From positions 1 through 39,248 of the forward strand of contig CAZOZX010000009.1 of NCBI GenBank assembly GCA_964584415.1: a stretch of 39,248 nt of DNA, written 5' to 3'. The position numbers were made by a program, and so were the translations under genes. Below, piece after piece: positions 15,756-22,413 of the stretch. Within the stretch, counting starts at the first letter, position 1; every line of letters begins with the position of its first letter. This DNA is from PHAA01 sp964584415 (lineage in GTDB: Bacteria > Bacillota > Syntrophomonadia > Syntrophomonadales > Syntrophomonadaceae). The notes beneath the pieces are model-generated. The model was not told where the DNA came from. It did no database searches and was given only the letters and a program-made list of their open reading frames with translations.

Positions 15756-16794
15756 TGCAGATAAAAAGGCCCTGGTGATTGGGGCAGGGCTGGCCGGGAT
15801 GGAAGCAGCCCTTAAGATCGGCTCGGCTGGTTATGAAGTGTACCTGGTGGAGAAAGAAACCGCCATGGGCGGGGTGACCAGCCAGCTGAACAGCAGTTTC
15901 CCCCGCTGGGAGAATCCCCGAGAACTGCTGGATGACCGGATCCGGAAAATCAGCAATACCCCGAACATAAAAGTATTAACCGCGACTACGGTCAAAGCAG
16001 CCCGCCGGGAGGGGGACCGCTTCGCCGTCGAGCTGCAAAAGGATGACGGCCAGACCCAACAAATGGCGGCCGATGCAGTAGTGCTGGCGACCGGTTTCGA
16101 ACTGATGGATGCTTCCGTGTACGGTGAGTATGGCTATGGTATCTACCCCAACGTGTTGAACTCTCTGGAATTCGAGACCAGACTTAAGGAATGGGGAACA
16201 GGCAGCCAGGCCGATGCGCCCAAGTCGATTGCCTTCTTCAAATGTGTGGGATCCCGTGACCGTTCCAAAGGTTTCCCCTATTGCTCCAAGATTTGCTGTA
16301 TGTATACCGCCAAGCAGGCCGGGCTTACCAAAGAACTGCTGCCGGAGGCCAAGGCTTATGTTTTCTACATGGACTACCGGGCTGCCGGCAAGGAATACGA
16401 AGAGTTCGTGCGCTCGGTTATCGAGACCAAACACGTTCGTTATGTGCGGGGCCGCCCCTCCAAGGTACTGCCCGAGAATGGCCGGCTGCTGGTGCGGGCT
16501 GAGGACACCCTGATGGGAGTGCCCATTGAAGTAGAGGTGGACATGGTGGTGCTGGCTTCCGCGATCGTTCCCCGCCCGGAGACCAAAGTTCTGGCCGAGA
16601 TGTTTGGGGCTAAAACCGACCAATACGGATTCATTGAGAACCAATCATTCAATCCCTGCCAAACCGGGGATAGAGTGTTTTTCGCTGGGGCCTGCGGATT
16701 TGCTATAGAGACGGGCGGGGCTCAGACCCAGGGTGCGGCAGCTGCTGCCGAGGTCGTGGCTTTGTTCAACCGCGCGGGACAGGAGGGAAAATAG
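15745..16794 (+). CDS. hdrA: Short HdrA-like flavin iron-sulfur subunit
   Basis: A 349-residue FAD protein. The dinucleotide fold opens at ALVIGAGLAGMEAALKIG (residues ~9-26) with VEKETAMGG after it. The HdrA cluster signature KCVGSRDRS ... PYCSKICCMYTAKQA occupies ~166-195. A second FAD segment, FFAGACGFAIETGGAQTQGA, lies near the C-terminus. It lacks the N-terminal iron-sulfur insertion, the C-terminal ferredoxins and the thioredoxin-reductase domain of methanogen HdrA, and matches the size of QmoA and sHdrA. ATG 15745 follows AAGGTG at 6 bases. It is the only A subunit, lying between two C/B pairs, and is presumably the electron-splitting or hub subunit of the complex. Confidence 0.88.
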   Translation: MTTNADKKALVIGAGLAGMEAALKIGSAGYEVYLVEKETAMGGVTSQLNSSFPRWENPRELLDDRIRKISNTPNIKVLTATTVKAARREGDRFAVELQKDDGQTQQMAADAVVLATGFELMDASVYGEYGYGIYPNVLNSLEFETRLKEWGTGSQADAPKSIAFFKCVGSRDRSKGFPYCSKICCMYTAKQAGLTKELLPEAKAYVFYMDYRAAGKEYEEFVRSVIETKHVRYVRGRPSKVLPENGRLLVRAEDTLMGVPIEVEVDMVVLASAIVPRPETKVLAEMFGAKTDQYGFIENQSFNPCQTGDRVFFAGACGFAIETGGAQTQGAAAAAEVVALFNRAGQEGK

Positions 16795-17373
16795 ATGGCT
16801 ATGGTCGATTTTTACCGGCCGTTGCGTCTCGACCAGATAAGTTCTTCCCTGCAGGATGAGATCAAGCAAGCCTGCGGGGTAGACATTGAGATGTGCATGG
16901 AATGCGGCAAATGCAGCGGCGGATGTTCCAATGCCCATATATTCGATTTCACGCCCCGCCAGATCATCCAGCTGGTCAAGCTGGGGGACGAAGAACGGCT
17001 CCTGCATATGGACGCACTTTGGACCTGTGTCGGCTGCCAGCTGTGCGTCGACCGCTGTCCGTCGCATATAGATATTCCCGGCATTATGGACCATATGAGG
17101 GAGAAGGCTAAAAGGAAGGGTATCCGGGCCCAGCGGGAAAGCATCGAGATCTTCCACGACCTTATGCTGGATTCGATCCGGAAGACCGGCCGGGTAGCCG
17201 AGGCACCTTTGACCATTAAGCATAACCTGCGCACCCGCCAGTATCTAAAGGATGCTGATTTGGGCCGGCAGATGTTTTTCAAAGGCAAATTAAAACCGTT
17301 TTCACCCAAAGTAAAGGATGTCAAGCAAGTCAGGAAGCTGTTCGATAAGACTATCGATAAAAAGGAGGGTTAG
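16795..17373 (+). CDS. hdrC: HdrC-like iron-sulfur subunit (second copy)
   Basis: A 192-residue protein with two [4Fe-4S] motifs, CMECGKCSGGCS (~residues 34-45) and CVGCQLCVDRCP (~77-88), followed by a basic, helical C-terminal half (REKAKRKGIRAQRE). The ATG directly follows the hdrA stop and has AGGAGG 8 bases upstream. It differs clearly in sequence from the first HdrC, so this is an old duplication rather than a recent one. It presumably pairs with the HdrB encoded next. Confidence 0.9.
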   Translation: MAMVDFYRPLRLDQISSSLQDEIKQACGVDIEMCMECGKCSGGCSNAHIFDFTPRQIIQLVKLGDEERLLHMDALWTCVGCQLCVDRCPSHIDIPGIMDHMREKAKRKGIRAQRESIEIFHDLMLDSIRKTGRVAEAPLTIKHNLRTRQYLKDADLGRQMFFKGKLKPFSPKVKDVKQVRKLFDKTIDKKEG

Positions 17374-17375
17374 CT

Positions 17376-18242
17376 GTGGGTATCGCCTACTATCCGGGAT
17401 GCTCTCTGCATGCCCTGGCCCATGAATATGATATTTCGGCCCGGCTGGTCAGCGAGCGCCTTGGTCTGGACCTCCTGGAAGTACCTGATTGGAATTGCTG
17501 CGGAGCCACCGCCGCCCACAGCCTGGACCATAAACTGGCGCTGGGATTGAGCGGCCGCAACCTGGCCCTGGTGAAGGATATGAAGCTGGAGCGGGTGACT
17601 ACCCCCTGTGCCGGTTGTTTTAGCCGCCTAAAGACAGCCTCGCTGGCCTTGCAGGAACCGGGTCAGAGGTCATCCTTGCAGGATCTGGGCATCTCCTGCG
17701 CGGGAGCTGAGGGCATACAGGTTTCCCACCTGCTGCAGACAATGATAGAAGATGTGGGTTTAGAAAAGATTCGTGAAGAGGTGGTCAGACCCTTAATAGG
17801 TTTGAAGCTGGCCGCTTACTACGGGTGCCTGATTACCAGGCCCAGGACCATCGCCCAGTTTGATGATCCCGAGCAGCCGGTTTCTCTGGATAAATTGCTG
17901 CAGGCGCTGGGCGTCGAGACGGTGCAGTGGTCGCATAAAGCAGAATGCTGCGGCGGCGGTTTTGCCGCTTCCGACACCGCCATCGTGGTCGATCTGGGCG
18001 GACAGGTACTGGAGGCGGCCCGGCAGGCGGGGGCCCAGGCCCTGGTGGTCGCGTGCCCCATGTGCCAGGCTAACCTGGACACCCGGCAAAAAACCATCGA
18101 GAAAGAACGGGGCCAAAAATACGGGCTGCCGATAATATATTTCACCCAGCTGATGGGGCTGGCCTTTGGCTATTCGGCCCGGCAGATGGGTCTGCAGAGG
18201 CTGCTGGTCAAACCTGATAGGTTATTAGCACCGAAAGGTTAA
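17376..18242 (+). CDS. hdrB: HdrB-like CCG-domain subunit (second copy)
   Basis: A 288-residue protein with two canonical CCG domains: YYPGCSLHALA, PDWNCCGATAA, then TPCAGCFS; and AYYGCLITRP, AECCGGGFAAS, then ACPMCQAN. These six to eight cysteines bind the paired non-cubane clusters of the heterodisulfide-reductase catalytic subunit. It starts at GTG 17376 behind AAAGGAGG (spacing 7). The order C1-B1-A-C2-B2 recalls the sHdr operons of sulfur oxidisers. No lipoate-binding protein, TusA or DsrE gene is in the window, so the substrate may differ. Confidence 0.9.
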   Translation: MGIAYYPGCSLHALAHEYDISARLVSERLGLDLLEVPDWNCCGATAAHSLDHKLALGLSGRNLALVKDMKLERVTTPCAGCFSRLKTASLALQEPGQRSSLQDLGISCAGAEGIQVSHLLQTMIEDVGLEKIREEVVRPLIGLKLAAYYGCLITRPRTIAQFDDPEQPVSLDKLLQALGVETVQWSHKAECCGGGFAASDTAIVVDLGGQVLEAARQAGAQALVVACPMCQANLDTRQKTIEKERGQKYGLPIIYFTQLMGLAFGYSARQMGLQRLLVKPDRLLAPKG

Positions 18243-18245
18243 CAT

Positions 18246-18428
18246 ATGGTTCGCACCATACCGGTTATGGAGGTGATCATAGCTGCGGTCCCGCTGACCG
18301 ACAAAATTATCGCAGCTTCCGGTTGCAAAAATGTCTTTTGGCTGTGTTTGGCGGCCATTGTGATCGCCCAGCTGTTCTATCCAACCCAGAAGGAGTACAA
18401 GGCTAAAATTGAAGTGAAAGGAGCATAA
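18246..18428 (+). CDS. 60-residue single-span membrane protein in the Hdr operon
   Basis: A small protein starting 3 bases after the hdrB2 stop and ending 4 bases before the next start. It has an N-terminal apolar stretch (VMEVIIAAVPLTDKII), a clear hydrophobic span FWLCLAAIVIAQLFY, and a basic cytosolic tail (PTQKEYKAKIEVKG). It has no family I recognise. Placement within a very tight operon argues it is real and might anchor the soluble Hdr complex at the membrane. The ribosome site is weak (AAAGG); Met 8 is an alternative start. Confidence 0.6.
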   Translation: MVRTIPVMEVIIAAVPLTDKIIAASGCKNVFWLCLAAIVIAQLFYPTQKEYKAKIEVKGA

Positions 18429-18432
18429 AGTG

Positions 18433-19251
18433 ATGAAAAACAAATTGATGTCTCTGGCGCACGCCACCGATCTGATCAAGGACAACATGATGCTGGCCAT
18501 CGGCGGCAACGCCATGCATCGGACCCCAGTGCTGTTTACCCTGGCCCTGACCAAGAAACCGGTCAAGAACCTGACGCTGGTCGGTGCCGCTCCTGGTCTG
18601 GCCACCGATGTCTTGCTCGCATCCCTGCAGGCGGACACATCCTATTTTGGTTTCTCCGGCCTGGAGAACGAGGCGGGACTATCCCCCGGCATGCGCAAAG
18701 CCATGGAGGGGGAGGGCAAGGTCAAAGCGGTAGAAGGCTCCTGAACTGCCATAATTCATGCTCTCCGTGCGGGAGCTTATGGAATCCCCTTTATGCCAGT
18801 AGGCGGAATGTGGGGAAGCGACCTGGTCAAGATCCGCCCCGAATTCTTCCAGGTAATGAAAAGCCCCTTTGAAGATGTGGAAACCGTGTGCGTAAAAGCG
18901 CTGGTACCTGATTACGCTATCATACATGTCCAGGAAGCCGATATCTACGGCAACTGCCGGATCCTGGGACCCAGTTACCAGGACGCCCTGATGGCCCGGG
19001 CAGCCCGGAAAACCATTATTACGACCGAACGTATCGTAGGTTCATACCGTATGCAGGAAGAGCCTAAACTAACAGCCATTCCTCACTTCCTGGTCGAAGC
19101 GGTGGTGGAACTGCCGGGCGGAGCCAAACCGGGAATCTGCTATCCCGAGTACCAGGCAGTCGATTGGGATAAACACAAGGCTTATCAAAAAGCAGTTAAA
19201 GCTGATGAAGTAACCAAATTTGCCGATATGATGCTGGAAGGGAGGCTGTAA
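18433..19251 (+). CDS. Family-I CoA-transferase-like alpha subunit, candidate selenoprotein (in-frame TGA)
   Basis: Read through the TGA at 18742-18744, this gives a 272-residue protein of the GctA/IpdA class of CoA-transferase alpha subunits: LAIGGNAMHRTPVLFTLAL near the N-terminus, HALRAGAYGIPFMPVGGMWGSD around residue 115, and YAIIHVQEADIYGNCRILG and TTERIVGSYR later. The flanking frame is intact on both sides of the TGA, which falls at residue 104 in VKAVEGS-U-TAIIHALRAG. A SECIS-like hairpin follows directly (see 18742-18782). I chose ATG 18433 (AAAGGAG 9 bases upstream); GTG one codon earlier is possible. It is the seventh gene of the Hdr operon and lies 2 bases before its beta partner. 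A nonsense mutation or sequencing error is the alternative to selenocysteine. Confidence 0.75.
18742..18782 (+). promoter_or_regulatory. UGA codon and bacterial SECIS-like hairpin
   Basis: After the TGA (18742-18744), CCATAA (18749-18754) pairs perfectly with TTATGG (18777-18782). Above a 5-base bulge, GCTC (18760-18763) pairs with GAGC (18773-18776); a single bulged T (18764) follows, then CC/GG and the loop GTGC (18767-18770). The bulged U two pairs below an apical loop that starts G-U, 22 bases after the UGA, fits the recalled rules for bacterial SelB-binding elements (loop 16-37 bases away, G among the first loop bases; bulged U and loop G-U as in E. coli fdhF). Confidence 0.65.
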
Positions 19252-19253
19252 AA

Positions 19254-19991
19254 ATGGAATATGGCAAAGCGGAAATGATGGCGGCAGCTATAATGCGCCA
19301 AATCGAAGACGGAGACATCGTGTTCCACGGCCTGGCCTCTTCCACTCCCATGGTGGCTATGAAAGCGGCCAAGGCCATGGGCAAAGAATTTACCTATGTA
19401 ACCCTGAGCGACGGGGTAGACCATGATTGGAGCCGCGCTCCTTATGTAGCCTCGACGCTTACGGAAAATACCTATACCGGCTCGGTAGCCACCTTTGGCC
19501 TGGATGAGATCTTCGACCTGTTCTGCTCGGGCAAAGGCGACATCGCTTTCCTGTCCTGTTTGCAGATGGACAAAGAGGGCCGCATCGCCATGTCTTACCT
19601 GGGCGGCGATTATGAACACCCCAAGCTCAGAGGACCGGGGGGAGCCGGCAGCGCTACTTTGACCCCGGTCACTCCCAAGACCACCATCTGGAAGACCACC
19701 CACGACAAGAAGACCTTTATCGAGCATGTTGATTTCGCCACTACCGCCCCGCCGCTCGATAAGGAGATGACGGTGATTACCCCGCTATGCATCTTCAAAA
19801 AACCGGCCGGGGAGAAATACCTGAAAGTAGCATATATCTTCCCCTATACAACCCTTGACGAGGTCAAGGAAAACACCGGTTGGGAAATCGATCAAACCGA
19901 TGTGCCGGTAATGGCTCCGCCTACCGAAGCAGAACTAGCTGCTATCAACAAAGTCGATCCCAACCGCATCCTCCAATTCGAATTTAAATAA
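19254..19991 (+). CDS. Family-I CoA-transferase-like beta subunit lacking the catalytic Glu
   Basis: A 245-residue partner of the upstream alpha subunit, with family features SCLQMDKEGRIAMSYLGGDY, HPKLRGPGGAGSATLTP (matching the GDYHHPKTRFTGSGGAN region of GctB as I remember it) and the C-terminal LDEVKENTGWEID. In GctB-type CoA-transferases the acyl-accepting Glu sits in a V-E-S-G motif about residue 54; here the equivalent segment is YVTLSDGVDH, with no Glu. This resembles IpdB, the beta subunit of the steroid-ring hydrolase IpdAB (LTDG), so simple CoA transfer is doubtful. It follows the alpha gene by 2 bases, with GGGAGG upstream, and ends the operon 24 bases before a 12-bp terminator. 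Confidence 0.82.
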   Translation: MEYGKAEMMAAAIMRQIEDGDIVFHGLASSTPMVAMKAAKAMGKEFTYVTLSDGVDHDWSRAPYVASTLTENTYTGSVATFGLDEIFDLFCSGKGDIAFLSCLQMDKEGRIAMSYLGGDYEHPKLRGPGGAGSATLTPVTPKTTIWKTTHDKKTFIEHVDFATTAPPLDKEMTVITPLCIFKKPAGEKYLKVAYIFPYTTLDEVKENTGWEIDQTDVPVMAPPTEAELAAINKVDPNRILQFEFK

Positions 19992-20015
19992 ATCGAACCT
20001 AACGGTTGGAGCAAC

Positions 20016-20060
20016 GAAGCCTGCTGAACTCCCCCTCAGCAGGCTTCAAATATTTATATT
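20016..20060 (+). terminator. Terminator of the Hdr/CoA-transferase-like operon
   Basis: GAAGCCTGCTGA (20016-20027) pairs perfectly with TCAGCAGGCTTC (20036-20047) around ACTCCCCC. The tail AAATATTTATATT is T-rich rather than a clean T-run, but the 12-bp stem is strong. Confidence 0.8.
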
Positions 20061-20134
20061 CAATATTTGGCATGAAGGCTTTTTGCGGTTTTAACCAACA
20101 ATAAGGATAGTCCCAATAAATTTTAGGAGGTGAC

Positions 20135-20299
20135 ATGATGATTTCTTACCCTGGCAGTAGAAAAGGGGATGTCCAAAGGTTGCTGAATGATGTCATGCAA
20201 GATTTGAATCCTGATGATATGATCAATATCAGTGTGGATCGTAAAACAGATCGCGATGCATTAATACAGGCATTAATCAAAGACGGGACCATCATATAA
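20135..20299 (+). CDS. 54-residue hypothetical protein
   Basis: A 54-codon frame with an excellent AGGAGGTG site 4 bases before ATG 20135 (a second ATG follows at once). The product is charged and likely helical (GDVQRLLNDVMQDLNPDDMINI, DRDALIQALIKDG), with no cysteine or membrane span. It has no family I recognise. It lies alone between the Hdr operon terminator and a cluster of REP-like hairpins, so no function can be drawn from context. The strong ribosome site is the main evidence that it is real. Confidence 0.55.
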   Translation: MMISYPGSRKGDVQRLLNDVMQDLNPDDMINISVDRKTDRDALIQALIKDGTII

Positions 20300-20302
20300 C
20301 TG

Positions 20303-20441
20303 CAGGCAGAGGGACGGTTCTGTTGCCTGTTAGTCAGTGTTACGGGGACATTCCCCTTCAAGGGGTGTGTCCCCATACCTTGGTCCGCCTTAAACACGGA
20401 CCTCCCGATTGCCTTACTCTAAGCCTTTTTTGTTCGGTCTG
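20303..20441. repeat. REP-like hairpin cluster plus dispersed repeat copy
   Basis: Three hairpins stand in a row: CAGGCA/TGCCTG (20303-20329, enclosing GGGACGGTTCTGT), GGGGACA/TGTCCCC enclosing CCCCTT/AAGGGG (20344-20374), and GGTCCG/CGGACC (20382-20402). They run into the 41-base segment 20401-20441 that recurs at 12229. The GGGACGGTTCTGTTGCC and GGGGACA...TGTCCCC style is common in clostridial REP elements mobilised by Y1-type transposases; no such gene is present here. The rest of the gap to 20684 shows nothing I can name. Confidence 0.6.
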
Positions 20442-20684
20442 CCCATATTTATAATTGCCATATTAATCCGCTGCCCCGCAACTATATTAATGCTAGAATC
20501 GAAGTATGGAAACAAAATATTTAATGCGATTCACTCGGTTATATGCGAATATGACGCATCGTTTTGCCTCGGAATGCAAGACAGCAGCGTACAGCTGCGT
20601 ATAGTGAACAGGGGGGAGTTCCCCAATACGATCAGGACCAAAATAGGGTTCGTGCTGGTGCTATGATTAGGAGGGAAGGGCATT

Positions 20685-21767
20685 ATGAAAAAGAAATCCC
20701 GGTTTTCATGGTTCTTTATTGTCGCTATGATCCTAATGATATCTCTGGGCACAGGTTGGGGTGCGGCTGCCGCTGCCGGTAACATGGATGATTGTAGCCC
20801 TCCCATCGCCCCCACCAACCTAACGCTCACCGCTGACGGCGCCGATGTAAGATTGAATTGGACCGACAATTCGGCCAATGATCTTGGTTTTCTGGTGGAA
20901 AGAAAGAGTGAGGGCGATGCCTGGGCGGAAATAGCCTCTCCAACTCCTAATCTGCACAGTTGCCCGGATACACTTACCGACAACGGCACTTACTATTACC
21001 GGGTCCGGGCTTTCAACAATTGCGGGACCTCCGACTATACCAACGAGGTCAGTTATGCCCTGAATATTTTCTATCCGCCTGATTATGGATACCGCCCCAT
21101 AGGCCCCGTTGATCTGAAAAATACCGGTTCGGGCTCCCAAGTGTTATTGCAATGGACTGACAATTCAGACAGCGAGTTGGGCTTTACGGTTCAAAAGATG
21201 TATCAGGGTGGGGTGTGGAACCAGGCAGGGGCAACCGGCGAAAATGTCACCTCTTATTCCGACAGTATGACTACGCCGGGAACCTACTACTACCGGGTGG
21301 GTGCGTTCAATAATTTCGGACCTTCGGCATGGTCCAACATGATCACTATTTACCAGCCGGAGAATTATACCGAGATTGTACTTGAAATCGGCAAACCGAT
21401 CATGACCGTAAACGGAATTGAGAAGGAAATAGATCCTGTCCGGGGAACGGTGCCGGTAATCACGAATGGCCGAACGGTATTGCCCATCCGGGCTATAGTT
21501 GAAGCCCTGGGCGGAACCATCGCCTGGGATCCCACCAGTCAGAAAGTGACCATCCAGTATTCCGATAAAGTCATTGAGCTGGGGATCGGCAGCACCAGCG
21601 CTGATGTGAACGGGAGCCAACAAGAAATGGATGTGCCCCCGCAGATAATCAACAGCCGTACCATGGTCCCGGTGCGATTTATAATCGAACATATGGTGGC
21701 CCAGGTTGATTGGGATGGATCTAATCGGACCGTAAGCATCTACGCGGTAGGCCGGCCATCGAACTAA
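20685..21767 (+). CDS. Secreted protein: two fibronectin-III domains and a copper-amine-oxidase-N-like domain
   Basis: A 360-residue exported protein. The signal peptide is at residues 1-31 (KKKSRFSWFFIVAMILMIS, then an AAAAA cleavage region). Two Fn3 domains follow (~40-125 and ~145-225), each with LNWTDNS/LQWTDNS and GTYYYRVRAFNN/GTYYYRVGAFNN. Residues ~240-355 hold the repeated motif of the copper-amine-oxidase N-terminal domain family: GRTVLPIRAIVEALGGTIAWD and SRTMVPVRFIIEHMVAQVDWD, each followed by a strand (KVTIQY; RTVSIYA). In Clostridia this domain is a common wall- or matrix-associated module and is not an oxidase. The ATG follows AGGAGGGAAGGG. It is monocistronic; a terminator lies at 21844. 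Confidence 0.88.
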   Translation: MKKKSRFSWFFIVAMILMISLGTGWGAAAAAGNMDDCSPPIAPTNLTLTADGADVRLNWTDNSANDLGFLVERKSEGDAWAEIASPTPNLHSCPDTLTDNGTYYYRVRAFNNCGTSDYTNEVSYALNIFYPPDYGYRPIGPVDLKNTGSGSQVLLQWTDNSDSELGFTVQKMYQGGVWNQAGATGENVTSYSDSMTTPGTYYYRVGAFNNFGPSAWSNMITIYQPENYTEIVLEIGKPIMTVNGIEKEIDPVRGTVPVITNGRTVLPIRAIVEALGGTIAWDPTSQKVTIQYSDKVIELGIGSTSADVNGSQQEMDVPPQIINSRTMVPVRFIIEHMVAQVDWDGSNRTVSIYAVGRPSN

Positions 21768-21843
21768 ATCTTAATTTCAATAAATTGTTTGATTAAAGAA
21801 ACCGACCATTTATAAAAGAAGTCGAAAGAAATATTCAATGCTG

Positions 21844-21874
21844 AAGCTTGCTAAACTGCAGGCTTTTTCTTTTC
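21844..21874 (+). terminator. Rho-independent terminator
   Basis: AAGCTTGC (21844-21851) pairs with GCAGGCTT (21858-21865; one G-T pair) around TAAACT and runs into TTTCTTTTC. It ends the secreted Fn3 gene and lies inside the spurious upstream extension of the PadR frame. The rest of the gap to 22080 holds no gene I can support. Confidence 0.75.
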
Positions 21875-22080
21875 TGAGAGACAGAGAATTTCTGCAATGG
21901 GTGTCGCTGAATGCCAAGGATACGTACTTGCGGCAGCCGATGCGTCCCCATGTTTTTCAATCCATATATTTTGGCAAATCCTGCTTGCAATTTTTCGGAA
22001 CCCGTAATATTCTATACATAGATTATCGATGCATTGAATATAAAAGTATGGAATATGGATTAAGGAGGGTAGATCTGCAG

Positions 22081-22413
22081 ATGAAGAAAGAAATTCTCAA
22101 GGGCGGAACCGCTATCATGGTGCTGAGCCTGCTGGAGAAAAACCCGATGTATGGTTATGAGATGATCAAGACCATCAACGAGCGATCCGAAGGGGCATTC
22201 GCTTTTAAAGAAGGCACCCTGTATCCGCTGCTGCACCGGATGGAACAGGAAGGTATGCTGCAATCCTACTGGTGGGGTCCGGAGGGCAGCCGGCAGCGTA
22301 AATACTACAAGATTACCGACCGGGGCACTGATTACCTGGTTAAGAAAAAGCACGAGTGGAATCTGCTTAGTACGGGCATTAACCGGGTTCTAGCCGGGGA
22401 GAGTAAAGCTTAA
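22081..22413 (+). CDS. PadR-family transcriptional regulator
   Basis: A 110-residue winged-helix protein: MVLSLLEKNPMYGYEMIKTI (recognition half), then FKEGTLYPLLHRMEQEGMLQ and the wing SRQRKYYKITDRGTDYL, all typical of PadR repressors. ATG 22081 is the natural start; GGAGGG lies 12 bases upstream, a slightly long spacing, and the longer open frame back to 21838 crosses a terminator. The TAA overlaps the ATG of the downstream membrane gene by one base. Paired PadR and permease-prefix genes are a common Firmicute arrangement, in which the regulator controls its own membrane partner. Confidence 0.9.
   Translation: MKKEILKGGTAIMVLSLLEKNPMYGYEMIKTINERSEGAFAFKEGTLYPLLHRMEQEGMLQSYWWGPEGSRQRKYYKITDRGTDYLVKKKHEWNLLSTGINRVLAGESKA

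Noticed and set aside
18793..19251. Separate gene starting at the ATG after the TGA in the CoA-transferase-like alpha gene
   Set aside because: The region just before that ATG (TAIIHALRAGAYGIPF) is family core in the same frame, and no ribosome site precedes 18793. It is better read as the continuation of one gene.
21972..21989. Sigma-54-like TGGC...TTGCA ahead of the PadR operon
   Set aside because: GG and GC are 14 positions apart instead of 12; sigma-54 promoters do not tolerate two extra bases.
21838..22080. 81-residue N-terminal extension of the PadR regulator
   Set aside because: It crosses a good terminator (21844-21874), has no ribosome site, and PadR proteins normally start at the MKKEILKG segment.
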